Below, one piece after another: positions 9,449 to 18,230 of a stretch of DNA of 64,000 nucleotides; the stretch's first letter is position 1; every line of letters begins with the position of its first letter. This DNA is from Nitrososphaerota archaeon (lineage in GTDB: Archaea; Thermoproteota; Nitrososphaeria; Nitrososphaerales; Gagatemarchaeaceae). The notes under the pieces are model-generated. The model was given only the letters and a program-made list of their open reading frames with translations. It did not search any database and was not told the DNA's origin. The stretch is from contig JAPCJH010000002.1 of assembly GCA_027887045.1 (NCBI GenBank), positions 322,723-386,722 of the forward strand, written 5' to 3'. A program made the position numbers and the translations under genes.

Positions 9449-11275
9449 CTAAGTCTTAGGCATTGACACTTTCTTAGACGACCGCCTGCGCACTGCGTAC
9501 GCGGCTGCCAGCACCACCACTACTGCAACCCCCGCAATGGCAGCAATCGTGCTGAGGTCCAGGCCTGACTGGGGCGAAGTTGTGCTGCTACTCGAAGTCG
9601 AAGTACTAGTCGCCTGCTGGGATGATGACTGAGCCGAGGTCGTTGAAGTGGTAACTGGAAGGTTCCCGTTGACTGACCAAACATATTCAAAACCAGCCCT
9701 CGAGAGAGCATCGGTCTGCAAGCCTACCCAGCTTGTTTGCACAGCGGAAGGGAGACCAACCTCACCCCACGTTATTACTGGTAAGTCTTGAACAAGAATC
9801 TGCTGAACTTGGTCATAAAGCTGGGCCCGCTTGCTCTGGACTGGCTCCACTCCAGCCTGAGCTAGGAGTTGGTCCACTTGACTGTTGTTGTATCCCATCG
9901 CGTTTGTGAACGCGACGTGTACTATGGACTGAGAATCATATCTCTGGAACAAGGTAGGTCCAGGGTCAGGTCCCGTTGCCCAACCTGTAACCGCGAGGTC
10001 GAAATCCCAATTTACATAAACGGTTTGGTCCATGGCCGCCTCTGCCAAAGGCTTGAAATTCACGTTAACCCCCAACTTGGCAAGGTCCGCAACTAGTATC
10101 TGCCCCGCGGCTATCATGTCGGGAGACAAGTGCGAATACATTTGAAGCGTAAACCTTGTTCCATTCGCCTGCTTAGGGTACCCCGCTTGGTCTAAGAGCT
10201 GGTTCGCCTTGGTAAGGTTCATACTGAATTGTGGCAGGTTATTGGCGTGCGCCCAAGAGACTACGCTGGATTGTGGCGAAGTAGCAGGACTATCAATCCC
10301 GAGCGAGGCAAGCTGAGCCATCTGGGTGATGTTTATTGCGTCTGCGATCGCCTGTCTCACTGCAAGTTTAGAGAGGATTGGTTTGCGCAGGTTGAACGCA
10401 AATACCCTAACGGGTGCCACACCTGAAACTTCGATGAATGCTTTCACCCCCGCCACGTTTGCGAGAGTGGTTTGGAAGTCCGAAGGCGGAACTTCCTGGT
10501 ACGCGTAGTTAATTTCGCCAGTCTGAATGGACGGCGCGAAGAGGGACCCTTGAGATAGGATTTTGAACGTCAAGGTATCGATGTAGGGCACGCCTTTGAT
10601 GTAGTAGTTGGGATTTTTCACTAGTGTCAGATGATCACCTTTCGCCCATTCTTTGAAGAGGAAAGGACCTAGGGTCACGGTTGGATTGGTGTCGGCGGGA
10701 TTCTTAAGCGGGTCCGTCCCGTTGAATATGTGCGCAGGGAGGATTCCTCCCGAATAAATGCCAAGATACGACATGAACGAGGGGGAGGGTTTGCTGAAAA
10801 CGAACACGGCTGTGTAGCCGTCCGGAGTGTTCACGCTGACCAGATTGGCGAGCACGTTTTTCATTAGCGCGTGGTCAACTTTCAACACACTTTCGAATGA
10901 GTACTTGACGTCAGCAGAGGTGAATTTGACACCGTCGGACCAGGAAGCATTATTGACCAGATGGAACGTGTAAGATAGGCCGTCCGAGGAGGCGCTCCAA
11001 CTGAGGGCGAGTTGGGGATGAGGATTCAGTTGAAGGTCGTACCAGAGCAACGACTGATACATATTACCAGCGACGACCTGAGCATAGAAAGACGTCGTGA
11101 TGGAAGGATTCAGGGTGGGCGGATCGGAGAGGATGCCTATCACGAACGTTCCCCCATATCTCGGTCCCTGGACACCCGTAGGAGGCGGGTATTTCATTTC
11201 TGCAACCGCACCGCCGAGCGATGATAGAACCAAGAGAAACATGAGGGCGACCGAAGCAGCAGCCCTAGATCTCAA
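9449..11275 (-). CDS. Peptide-binding protein, SBP family 5, with C-terminal membrane anchor
   Basis: Second DppA/OppA-type solute-binding protein. I place the start at TTG 11275 because a TATA element lies 25 bp upstream and the protein then begins with a clean signal peptide (hydrophobic ALMFLLVLSSLGG, ending near AVAEM). The mature part has YGGTFVIGILSDPPTLNPS, the family's N-terminal motif, and TLVKNPNYYIKGVPYID. The C-terminus has a Ser/Thr-rich linker and a final helix (IAAIAGVAVVVVLAAAYAV) followed by RRRSSKK, anchoring it outside the cell. It is the only binding protein near the divergent DppBCDF genes at 23.3-27.1 kb and probably serves them. Confidence 0.9.
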   Translation of the reverse strand: MRSRAAASVALMFLLVLSSLGGAVAEMKYPPPTGVQGPRYGGTFVIGILSDPPTLNPSITTSFYAQVVAGNMYQSLLWYDLQLNPHPQLALSWSASSDGLSYTFHLVNNASWSDGVKFTSADVKYSFESVLKVDHALMKNVLANLVSVNTPDGYTAVFVFSKPSPSFMSYLGIYSGGILPAHIFNGTDPLKNPADTNPTVTLGPFLFKEWAKGDHLTLVKNPNYYIKGVPYIDTLTFKILSQGSLFAPSIQTGEINYAYQEVPPSDFQTTLANVAGVKAFIEVSGVAPVRVFAFNLRKPILSKLAVRQAIADAINITQMAQLASLGIDSPATSPQSSVVSWAHANNLPQFSMNLTKANQLLDQAGYPKQANGTRFTLQMYSHLSPDMIAAGQILVADLAKLGVNVNFKPLAEAAMDQTVYVNWDFDLAVTGWATGPDPGPTLFQRYDSQSIVHVAFTNAMGYNNSQVDQLLAQAGVEPVQSKRAQLYDQVQQILVQDLPVITWGEVGLPSAVQTSWVGLQTDALSRAGFEYVWSVNGNLPVTTSTTSAQSSSQQATSTSTSSSSTTSPQSGLDLSTIAAIAGVAVVVVLAAAYAVRRRSSKKVSMPKT

Positions 11276-11295
11276 TCGGCAAAAAAATGAGCAGA

Positions 11296-11307
11296 TTATA
11301 TTTAAGC
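11296..11307 (-). promoter_or_regulatory. TATA element deciding a TTG start
   Basis: Reverse-strand CTTAAATATAAT, centred 25 bp from TTG 11275. It argues against the longer frame that opens at 11359, since that start would lie upstream of the promoter. Confidence 0.6.
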
Positions 11308-11442
11308 GTTCTACGAGACCGTGATGCAATTGACATAAACCTGTCAATAATGAGCCCATCAGTCAAATTGTTCTGACTGCGTTACTCGGGCTAATCCCAG
11401 GGGTTCGTTGCTCAGGCGGCTGGGGGCGGGGACTTACCAGAA

Positions 11443-12717
11443 TCACATGAGACCAGTATGAGGACCCATCAAACCCAAACGGTCGACAACTGTTTCGCCC
11501 CCCTTCATTACGAGGGCGATGTTCTCTTTCTTTTGAAGAATCTTGACATCGTCGAGGGGATTTCCGTCAACGATGGTGAAGTCCGCCTCTTTGCCAACCT
11601 CCACAGTGCCAATCTTGTTGTCCATTCGTATTATCTTCGCGTTTATCCTCGTTGCTGCCTCGATCGCCTGCATCGGAGTTGCGCCGTACTTCACGAACAT
11701 TTCCATCTCGTAGGCGTTCATGCCGTTAGGAGTAAAAGGCGAGCCGACGTCCGTCCCATAACCAATCACTATCCCCTTCTGCATAGCCTTTTCGAAGCTC
11801 TTTCGATGAGGTTCGACCATTTGCACCGCGCGCTCCATGACATATTTCGGCAACCCCGATTTTCTTCCCTTCCGTTCTTCATCCTTGATCTTTTCTAGTT
11901 TCCAAAAACCATTCATCAAGGTGGGAACCCAACCAACTCTCTGTTCTGCCATTATTCTAATCAGATCGTCGTCTTCATAGAGCCACTGACCGTGCTCTAC
12001 ACACTGAACTCCTGCTAGAACCGCGTTCTTGATCCCTTCTGAGCCGCAAGCGTGGGTGGTCGACATTTTTCCCAATTTGTGAGTCTCTTCGATTGCCCCC
12101 CTCATTTCTTCGACCGACAATATCAGAACCTTTGGACCGTACTTACCGAAACTTGCCCCTGTGGCGTTTACTTGGATGACTTCAGCCCCGCATGCAATCT
12201 TCATGCGGGCAGCTTTCCGCGCTTCCGCCGGACCAGTGACTTGGCCTCCCTTGAGTCCGTGGATATCGCGGTCTCCCGGCACCATCGTCATGTCAATAGT
12301 CGCCGCTGGAATTATGCGAGGCCCCTTCAAGATGCCGTCATTAACAGCACGACTCAGGTCGATGTTGACATCGTTCGGAGCGCCCATGTCCCTAACAGTT
12401 GTGAAGCCTGCTTCGATAGTCCGGTGTGCGTTCTCGGCGAGAATTGTCGCCTGGTAAGCGTCGGTCTCACTGAGCAGGCTTACCATCGTTAAGGGGTCAG
12501 ATTGTCCGTGAAGGTGGACGTGAACGTCGATCAGACCCGGCATGACCGTCATTCCATTCAGTTCGATTTCTCGATTCTTGCCGGGCGGAATTTTTGTCTC
12601 CGCCGCAGAACCAGCTTGAGCAATCTTGGAGTCATCGATGACGACGATTGCGTCTCTTATGAATCTCCCCTTCCCGTCAATTAAGTTACCCCCTTCGAGA
12701 ATAGTCAGAGCTCGCAC
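11443..12717 (-). CDS. Metal-dependent amidohydrolase (imidazolonepropionase/prolidase-like), copy 1
   Basis: Cyclic amidohydrolase or peptidase-like enzyme, 424 residues, COG1228 type. The N-terminal beta sandwich is followed by the metal motif PGLIDVHVHLHG (H66, H68), AHRTIEAGFTTVRDMG, THACGSEGIKNAVLAG and CVEHGQW (two further His ligands), and GYGTDVGSPF (catalytic Asp). At the usual bridging-lysine position it reads EVIQVNATG, so Gln seems to replace Lys. The GTG start at 12717 has a TATA element 28 bp upstream. It is a close paralogue of the next gene, roughly three residues in four identical. It sits downstream of the hyu cluster; a role on cyclic amides or dipeptides is inference. Confidence 0.85.
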   Translation of the reverse strand: MRALTILEGGNLIDGKGRFIRDAIVVIDDSKIAQAGSAAETKIPPGKNREIELNGMTVMPGLIDVHVHLHGQSDPLTMVSLLSETDAYQATILAENAHRTIEAGFTTVRDMGAPNDVNIDLSRAVNDGILKGPRIIPAATIDMTMVPGDRDIHGLKGGQVTGPAEARKAARMKIACGAEVIQVNATGASFGKYGPKVLILSVEEMRGAIEETHKLGKMSTTHACGSEGIKNAVLAGVQCVEHGQWLYEDDDLIRIMAEQRVGWVPTLMNGFWKLEKIKDEERKGRKSGLPKYVMERAVQMVEPHRKSFEKAMQKGIVIGYGTDVGSPFTPNGMNAYEMEMFVKYGATPMQAIEAATRINAKIIRMDNKIGTVEVGKEADFTIVDGNPLDDVKILQKKENIALVMKGGETVVDRLGLMGPHTGLM

Positions 12718-12740
12718 AGAACTTGTTCTAGTGTTGCGTC

Positions 12741-12750
12741 AGTATTAAAG
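12741..12750 (-). promoter_or_regulatory. TATA element for amidohydrolase copy 1
   Basis: Reverse-strand CTTTAATACT, 28 bp upstream of GTG 12717. Each amidohydrolase copy has its own promoter. Confidence 0.5.
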
Positions 12751-12945
12751 CGCCCGCTGCAAAATCAGGACGTGGCCTTTTTCGAGCCTCAGACCGCCTC
12801 CCGCTACCAACCTGAGTGAGGTCGCGACTGAAAGCCCCAGCTCATTTGAATCTAGGTACTCTCACTTCGGCAACCTGAACAAGGCTGCTCTTGAAGAGCT
12901 GACCTGAAGTTGAATGCAACAGTATCTTCGGCATAGCGCATCTGA

Positions 12946-14220
12946 TTACATAAGACCGCTGTGGGAACCCATTATGCCGAGGCGGTCGACAAGTGTTTCG
13001 CCCCCTTTCATTACGAGTGCGATGTTATGCTTTTCCTGGAGCACCCGGATGTCTCTCAATGGGTTCTTTTTTACGACAATTAGGTCTGCCTCCTTCCCAC
13101 GTTCAATAGTGCCGAACTTGTCCTCCATCCGGAGTATCTGTGAGTTGACTCTGGTGGCTGCTTCGATAGCTTGCATTGGTGTGGCACCGTACTTGACGAA
13201 CATCTCCATCTCGTAGGCGTTCATTCCGTTCGGAGTATAGGGAGCTCCTACATCGGTGCCCATCCCCACGAGGACCCCGGCCTTCATGGCCTTTTCGAAG
13301 CTCTTGCGATGAGGTTCGACCATATATTGGACACGTTCTTCGACGTATCGAGGTAGTCCCGATTTCTCGCCTTTCTTCGTCGCCTCGTTCATTATCTTCA
13401 ACTTGATGTAGTTGTTCATCAAGGTTGGGACCCATCCTACCCTCTTCTCCACAACCATTTCTATCAGCTCATCGTCTTCGTACAACCACTGTCCATGCTC
13501 TATGCACTGAACACCTGAAATCACCGCGTTCTTTATTCCCTCAGACCCGCACGCATGAGCGGTCGTCCTCTTCCCTAGCTTGTGAGTCTCCTCAACCGCC
13601 GCCTTCATCTCCTCTACTGAGAGTATCAAGACCTTGGGGCCGAACTTTCCGTATCCCGCCCCAGTTGCTTTGACTTGGACCACCTCAGCACCCATCGCGA
13701 TTTTCATTCGAGCCGCTCTCCGCGTTTCAATCGGGCCGCTCGCTTCTCCCCCTCTAGTCCCGTGAACGTCGTATCCCCCTGGTGCCCCGGTCATGTCGAC
13801 GGTCGCGACTGGAATTATGCGAGGTCCTTTCAGGACACCATCATTGACTGCGCGACTCAGATCGATGTTGACGTCGTTGGGCGCACCCATGTCTTTGATC
13901 GTCGTGAACCCGGCTTCGATCGTCCTGTGCGCGTTTTCCGCAAGAAGTACGGCCTGGTAGGCATCAGTCTCATTAATCAGAGAGTCCTGCGTGGTTGGAT
14001 CGGCTTGCCCGTGCAGGTGAGCGTGCAGGTCTATCAGCCCAGGTAGAATCATCATCTCGCTCAAGTCGACCGTCAAATGCTTGCCAGCCGGGACCTTCAC
14101 TTCTCCAGAAGGTCCAGCACCCGCGATTTTGGAGCCATCAACGAGAACTCTGGCGTCCTTCACCAACTTTCCAGTTCCGTCGATCAGATCGGCCCCTTCC
14201 AAAACAATGAGCGAAACCAT
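12946..14220 (-). CDS. Metal-dependent amidohydrolase, copy 2 (paralogue)
   Basis: Same length (424 residues) and architecture as the downstream copy: PGLIDLHAHLHGQ metal motif, HRTIEAGFTTIKDMG, AHACGSEGIKNAV, IEHGQW and MGTDVGAPYTPNG. The presumptive bridging-lysine position again reads Gln (EVVQVKATG), although a Lys occurs two residues on. A TATA-like CATTTTTATAG lies about 32 bp upstream of the ATG at 14220, giving at most a very short leader. The 228-bp gap to copy 1 holds that copy's promoter. The tandem pair implies duplication followed by divergence, perhaps toward two related cyclic or dipeptide substrates. Confidence 0.85.
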   Translation of the reverse strand: MVSLIVLEGADLIDGTGKLVKDARVLVDGSKIAGAGPSGEVKVPAGKHLTVDLSEMMILPGLIDLHAHLHGQADPTTQDSLINETDAYQAVLLAENAHRTIEAGFTTIKDMGAPNDVNIDLSRAVNDGVLKGPRIIPVATVDMTGAPGGYDVHGTRGGEASGPIETRRAARMKIAMGAEVVQVKATGAGYGKFGPKVLILSVEEMKAAVEETHKLGKRTTAHACGSEGIKNAVISGVQCIEHGQWLYEDDELIEMVVEKRVGWVPTLMNNYIKLKIMNEATKKGEKSGLPRYVEERVQYMVEPHRKSFEKAMKAGVLVGMGTDVGAPYTPNGMNAYEMEMFVKYGATPMQAIEAATRVNSQILRMEDKFGTIERGKEADLIVVKKNPLRDIRVLQEKHNIALVMKGGETLVDRLGIMGSHSGLM

Positions 14221-14246
14221 CTTGAAGTTCGTTTGCGCCGAGATTC

Positions 14247-14258
14247 TCTATAAAAATG
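14247..14258 (-). promoter_or_regulatory. TATA element for amidohydrolase copy 2
   Basis: Reverse-strand CATTTTTATAGA, about 32 bp before the ATG at 14220. Confidence 0.4.
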
Positions 14259-14293
14259 CTCGGTGAGTTCGAAGAGTCGTGACTAATTCCGAT

Positions 14294-16330
14294 CTACATC
14301 GGAGAGACAAGAATGTTGCCGGAAGCATCTATCTCGCCTTGCTGATCTGGATAGACCACCGTGGTAGATCCACTCTCTTCCACGATGCACGGTCCCTCGA
14401 GCTGGTTCTTAGCCTTCAAGCGGCTCCGTTCATAGACCTTGCAGTCAGTGTAATCGGCACCGAGGTAGATTCTCCTACCCTTCTTTTCCGCGCCCGCCGG
14501 GTCGGAAGAACCGCTCGCAATCTTCCTGAACGTTGGTGTCGCTGACTTGCCTATCGCAGTCAGACGCAAGGCAACAATTTCCAGGGGCGTCTTCTCGATA
14601 TTGAAGGTGTATCGGGATTTATGGAGTTCGTTGAACGACTCTTCCAACGAATTTCGAGCAACCGAGTCCAAATCGGGAGGTTCCACGGTGACGTTCAGGA
14701 CGTGCTCTTGCCCTACATAGCGGAGGTCCATTGATCTGATGATGAGGATGTCATGCTCCTTGACTCCTTCGCTCCGCAACTTGTTACTCCCTTCGCCTTC
14801 CATCTTCTGATAAGTGGCGCTCACCTTGTCCAAATCCACCGAGTTCAGCGGAGCGAGAAAGGTCTGCACGTAGTCGTGCCTTAAGTCACTGAACAGCATC
14901 CCGAGGGCGGAGAAGTTCCCTGGTGCCACGGGGATGACTACGAGTGGCATCTCCAATTCGATAGCGAGCCTTGTGGCATGGGTAGGTCCCGCTCCCCCGA
15001 ACGCAACTAGGGAGAAATCTCTTGGGTCAAAACCCTTCTCAACAGTCACCATGCGAATTGCGCCCGTCATCGCTTCATCGGTTATCGTGTTTACCGCATT
15101 TGCGCTCTCCACCACATTCATTCCGTAGAATTTTGCAATCTTTTCGAACGCCTTCTCCGCAGAGCTCATTTGCAACTTAATCGCCCCTCCCAAGAAGTAT
15201 TCTGGGTTGAGTTTGCCTAACACTAGATCGGCATCAGTAACGGTAGGCTCGGTCCCCCCCTTTCCGTAGCAGGCGGGACCTGGATCGGAGCCGCTACTCT
15301 CTGGCCCTACGTGCAGTCCCCCGACCGCATCCACGCGCGCGATGCTCCCACCGCCCTTCCCAATCTCCCGAATGTCGATGGCGGGAGTCCTGAGTACGTG
15401 CCCGAGAAGTGTGTACTCCTGGATGAAAAAAGGAGCGCCATCTATCGCCGAGGCTTTTGCTGTCGTCCCTCCCATATCGAAAGACACCAGTTTTTCACGA
15501 CCGAGGAGTTCGCAGAGCTTGCTAGCAGCTATGATCCCTCCGACTGGTCCCGATTCCAAAACGTGGACCGGTGTCCTCGCAGCTTCCTTTGCCGACGTCA
15601 AACCGCCGTTGGACTGCATGATTTGCAGACCGCACTTCAGTCCGAGGCTTGAGAGGATTCCTTCCAAGCTCTGCAGGTACTTAGAGACAATGGGTTGGAC
15701 GTATGCGTTCATTACAGTCGTGCTGGTGCGCTCATACTCTCTCCATTCGTTGGCAACGTCGTGGGACAAGGAAATGGCGACCGTGGGAGAGTGCCTGGTT
15801 GCTAGCTCTGCGATCTTCTTCTCGTGGGTTGGATTAGCGTAGGCGTTCATCAACGAGACAGCAATGGCCTTTACTCTCTCAGAATCCATTTCATCGAGGA
15901 CTCGATTAACGCTGTCCTCGTCCAACTTTGCGATTGTGGACCCATCCCAAGACATCCGTTCTGCCACCTCCTTTCGAAGGTACCGTGGAACCAAAGGCAC
16001 AGGTTTCCGATACCTCGGGTTGTAAATTTCCATTTTTCGCAGCCTGCCAATTTCATAAACATCTCGGAACCCGAGGGTTGTTATCAGGCCAGTCTTCGCT
16101 CCCTTACCCTCAATGACCGCGTTAATCGCTACAGTCGAACCGTGAACAAAGTTACTGACTGAGGCGAGCGGGACCTTGCTGTCGACCAGTGAGTTGCGCA
16201 CGCCTTCAGCTTCGTTGGCAGTGACTGTCGGGACTTTGTCCAGCAAAATCTCGTTGGTCTCTTCGTTAAGGACGACAAGGTCGGTAAAAGTACCGCCAAT
16301 GTCGACTGCCACTCTTAACAATATGACCAC
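14294..16330 (-). CDS. hyuA: Hydantoinase/oxoprolinase subunit A
   Basis: ATP-dependent ring-opening enzyme subunit of the hydantoinase A/5-oxoprolinase family, 678 residues. The N-terminal ASKHA nucleotide-binding motif is VAVDIGGTFTDLVV (residues 7-20). Other family marks are NFVHGSTVAINAVIEGKGA, SFDMGGTTAKAS, SSGSDPGPACYGKGGTEPTVTDA (quoted in pieces: GSDPGPACYGKGG, EPTVTDA) and VAFGGAGPTHA. It works with HyuB on hydantoins, N-methylhydantoin or 5-oxoproline; the substrate cannot be read from sequence. The GTG start is one base after the hyuB stop (TGA-A-GTG), indicating tight coupling. It is the intact hyuA after a tandem duplication. Confidence 0.92.
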   Translation of the reverse strand: MVILLRVAVDIGGTFTDLVVLNEETNEILLDKVPTVTANEAEGVRNSLVDSKVPLASVSNFVHGSTVAINAVIEGKGAKTGLITTLGFRDVYEIGRLRKMEIYNPRYRKPVPLVPRYLRKEVAERMSWDGSTIAKLDEDSVNRVLDEMDSERVKAIAVSLMNAYANPTHEKKIAELATRHSPTVAISLSHDVANEWREYERTSTTVMNAYVQPIVSKYLQSLEGILSSLGLKCGLQIMQSNGGLTSAKEAARTPVHVLESGPVGGIIAASKLCELLGREKLVSFDMGGTTAKASAIDGAPFFIQEYTLLGHVLRTPAIDIREIGKGGGSIARVDAVGGLHVGPESSGSDPGPACYGKGGTEPTVTDADLVLGKLNPEYFLGGAIKLQMSSAEKAFEKIAKFYGMNVVESANAVNTITDEAMTGAIRMVTVEKGFDPRDFSLVAFGGAGPTHATRLAIELEMPLVVIPVAPGNFSALGMLFSDLRHDYVQTFLAPLNSVDLDKVSATYQKMEGEGSNKLRSEGVKEHDILIIRSMDLRYVGQEHVLNVTVEPPDLDSVARNSLEESFNELHKSRYTFNIEKTPLEIVALRLTAIGKSATPTFRKIASGSSDPAGAEKKGRRIYLGADYTDCKVYERSRLKAKNQLEGPCIVEESGSTTVVYPDQQGEIDASGNILVSPM

Positions 16331-16331
16331 T

Positions 16332-18020
16332 TCACGTTCTAACTAGTATCTCTTTTCTTGTGCTCTCGTTTAACTTGAATCCATAATCCTTCTCTGCGGA
16401 TTCGCGAGACACGTAACCATTAACGACGTCCCACTTGACCATTTCGTGGTCTCTTTCCTTCGGATTCCCGAAGCCGCCTCCTCCTCCTGTCATCAATCGG
16501 ACGACATCGCCCCGCTCCAACGGGAGCGCCGTAACTTTGGGGCATTCCACCTGGTTAGGACCACCAAAGTTGACGTAAACGTCGTTCATGCCTCCGCTAG
16601 AGCCTCCCCTGATGCCCCATGGACGATTCTTGTGTCTCTCAAAAACGGCGTGCAACTTGGCGTTTTGACCTAGGATGCGGTAGTCCCTGATGACGCCCAA
16701 CCCTCCCCTCCACTTCCCGGGCCCGCCAGAGTCCTGAACGAGCTCGTATCTCTCGACCATCACGTTGTACTTCTTCTCAACGAATTCACAGGGTGGATTC
16801 GTAACGTCGCCGTACTTCATCGCGCTCTCTCCATCCTTCCCCATCATCCCACCCCATCCACCACCCTGGGTGTCGGATAGTACCCAGTATTTCCTCTCCA
16901 TTTCATCGTAGCCGTGAATATGACAGATGGATGCGCATCCGTAGGTCGCCGCGGCGACGCGATCAGGAATGGCCTGGGACAGGGAAGTGTGGATCAAGTC
17001 GATGAGGTATTCGACTGGCATCCAAGAAAACATGGTCCCGCTCGGCCATTTAGCGTTGAATATCGAACTCTCTGGCACCTTGAACCTCAATGGTTTGAAA
17101 AAGCCCTCGTTGGCAAAGTAGGTAGGAGCAACGAGGCTCATTAGAGCCGTGCGAGCACCAGTCCTTGCCTGCTCAAGTCCGCAGTTACAATTGCCACCGA
17201 CTGGCCCGCTCGAGCCGTCGACGTCGACGAGGAGTCCTTCGTCGTCGACCGTTACTGCGACCTTGATTTTGATTGATTTCTCGAGGTCAATTGCGTCGTT
17301 GTCCATGTAAGCAGTTCCCTCGTAGGTGCCCTTCGGAATCTTCTTTGCCTCTTCTCTTGCTGTGCGCTCGCCGTGCTCGAAAATCGCCTGAACCGCTTCC
17401 CGAAACGTCGTCAGCCCGTACTTTCCTATGATTTTGTTGTATCTCTCCCCTCCTATCTTACACGCAGCAGCCTGCGCACGCAGGTCCCCAAGGATAGCCC
17501 AAGGCAACCTGCTGTTTCCACCGATAATCCGTAAGATGCTCTCGTTTGGTTTTCCTCTCTCGTACACCCTTACGGACTTGTAGAAGGTACCCTCAGGGAA
17601 AACCTCGCTGAAGAGGCCACCGACTGTTTTCGCGCTTCCGATGTCTATCCAGTGAGCGCGCGTGACAGCGAACCCGACGAGCGTCTGTTGGAAGAAGATC
17701 GGAGAGAATGCCGTAACGTCCGCGAGGTGTAGGGTAGTGCGATACGGATCGTTCGTGATGTAGACGTCACCTTCCTCGAAGCGATCGAAGCCGCCGATGT
17801 CCTCCGCTGTCGTTCTCACCGACGTGCCTAGGTTCCCCAAAAAATGCGGGAGGCCGGCCGATTGTCCCAGCAGGTCAGCGTTCTCGTTCATTAATGCGAC
17901 GCTAAAATCCTGCATTTCGTAGGTCAATGGGCTCGGTGAGGTTCTTCGTATGATGAGTTTCATCTCGTCGCATGCTCGGAGGAGAGCGTGCCTCACAACC
18001 TCGACGGTGGCCGGATTCAT
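16332..18020 (-). CDS. hyuB: Hydantoinase/oxoprolinase subunit B, copy 1
   Basis: HyuB/HyuB-domain subunit, 562 residues, partner of HyuA in ATP-driven opening of hydantoin or 5-oxoproline rings. Family marks are MNPATVEVVRHALLRACDEM at the N-terminus, DPYRTTLHLADV with the conserved NDPY, GPVGGNCNCG and GGGGGFGNPKERD near the end. The ATG start at 18020 lies five bases after the stop of the hyuA stub. About nine residues in ten match the upstream copy, with one long stretch of perfect DNA identity (17017-17120), pointing to recent duplication or gene conversion. It is co-transcribed and coupled with the intact hyuA. Confidence 0.92.
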   Translation of the reverse strand: MNPATVEVVRHALLRACDEMKLIIRRTSPSPLTYEMQDFSVALMNENADLLGQSAGLPHFLGNLGTSVRTTAEDIGGFDRFEEGDVYITNDPYRTTLHLADVTAFSPIFFQQTLVGFAVTRAHWIDIGSAKTVGGLFSEVFPEGTFYKSVRVYERGKPNESILRIIGGNSRLPWAILGDLRAQAAACKIGGERYNKIIGKYGLTTFREAVQAIFEHGERTAREEAKKIPKGTYEGTAYMDNDAIDLEKSIKIKVAVTVDDEGLLVDVDGSSGPVGGNCNCGLEQARTGARTALMSLVAPTYFANEGFFKPLRFKVPESSIFNAKWPSGTMFSWMPVEYLIDLIHTSLSQAIPDRVAAATYGCASICHIHGYDEMERKYWVLSDTQGGGWGGMMGKDGESAMKYGDVTNPPCEFVEKKYNVMVERYELVQDSGGPGKWRGGLGVIRDYRILGQNAKLHAVFERHKNRPWGIRGGSSGGMNDVYVNFGGPNQVECPKVTALPLERGDVVRLMTGGGGGFGNPKERDHEMVKWDVVNGYVSRESAEKDYGFKLNESTRKEILVRT

Positions 18021-18025
18021 CTAGA

Positions 18026-18229
18026 TCAAAACTCCGAAATTAGAGGTAATAATTCTTCTTTAGTGATATTCTCAGCTCTCTCCACTATCGAGTTGCACGC
18101 CCCTTCGGCTTGGTTGGCAGTGATTGTTGGGACTTTGTCCTGCAGAATCTCATTCGCACCCCCATCGAGGACGACGAGGTCAGTGACAGTCCCACCGATG
18201 TCGACGGCTACTCTTAACAATCTAACCAC
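18026..18229 (-). pseudogene. hyuA: hyuA 5' stub left by tandem duplication
   Basis: 67-codon open frame whose first ~50 residues match the N-terminus of the intact HyuA (VAVDIGGTVTDLVVLD, NEILQDKVPTITANQAEG) and which then departs. The unrelated tail (KEELLPLISEF) resembles the sequence just upstream of hyuB copy 2 (EEEFLFVISE in the same phase), so the break is the duplication junction rather than a random deletion. It keeps the native TGA-N-GTG coupling to hyuB copy 2. The stub has the first phosphate-binding motif only and cannot be an enzyme; whether the 67-residue peptide is made is unknown. Confidence 0.85.
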
Positions 18230-18230
18230 A

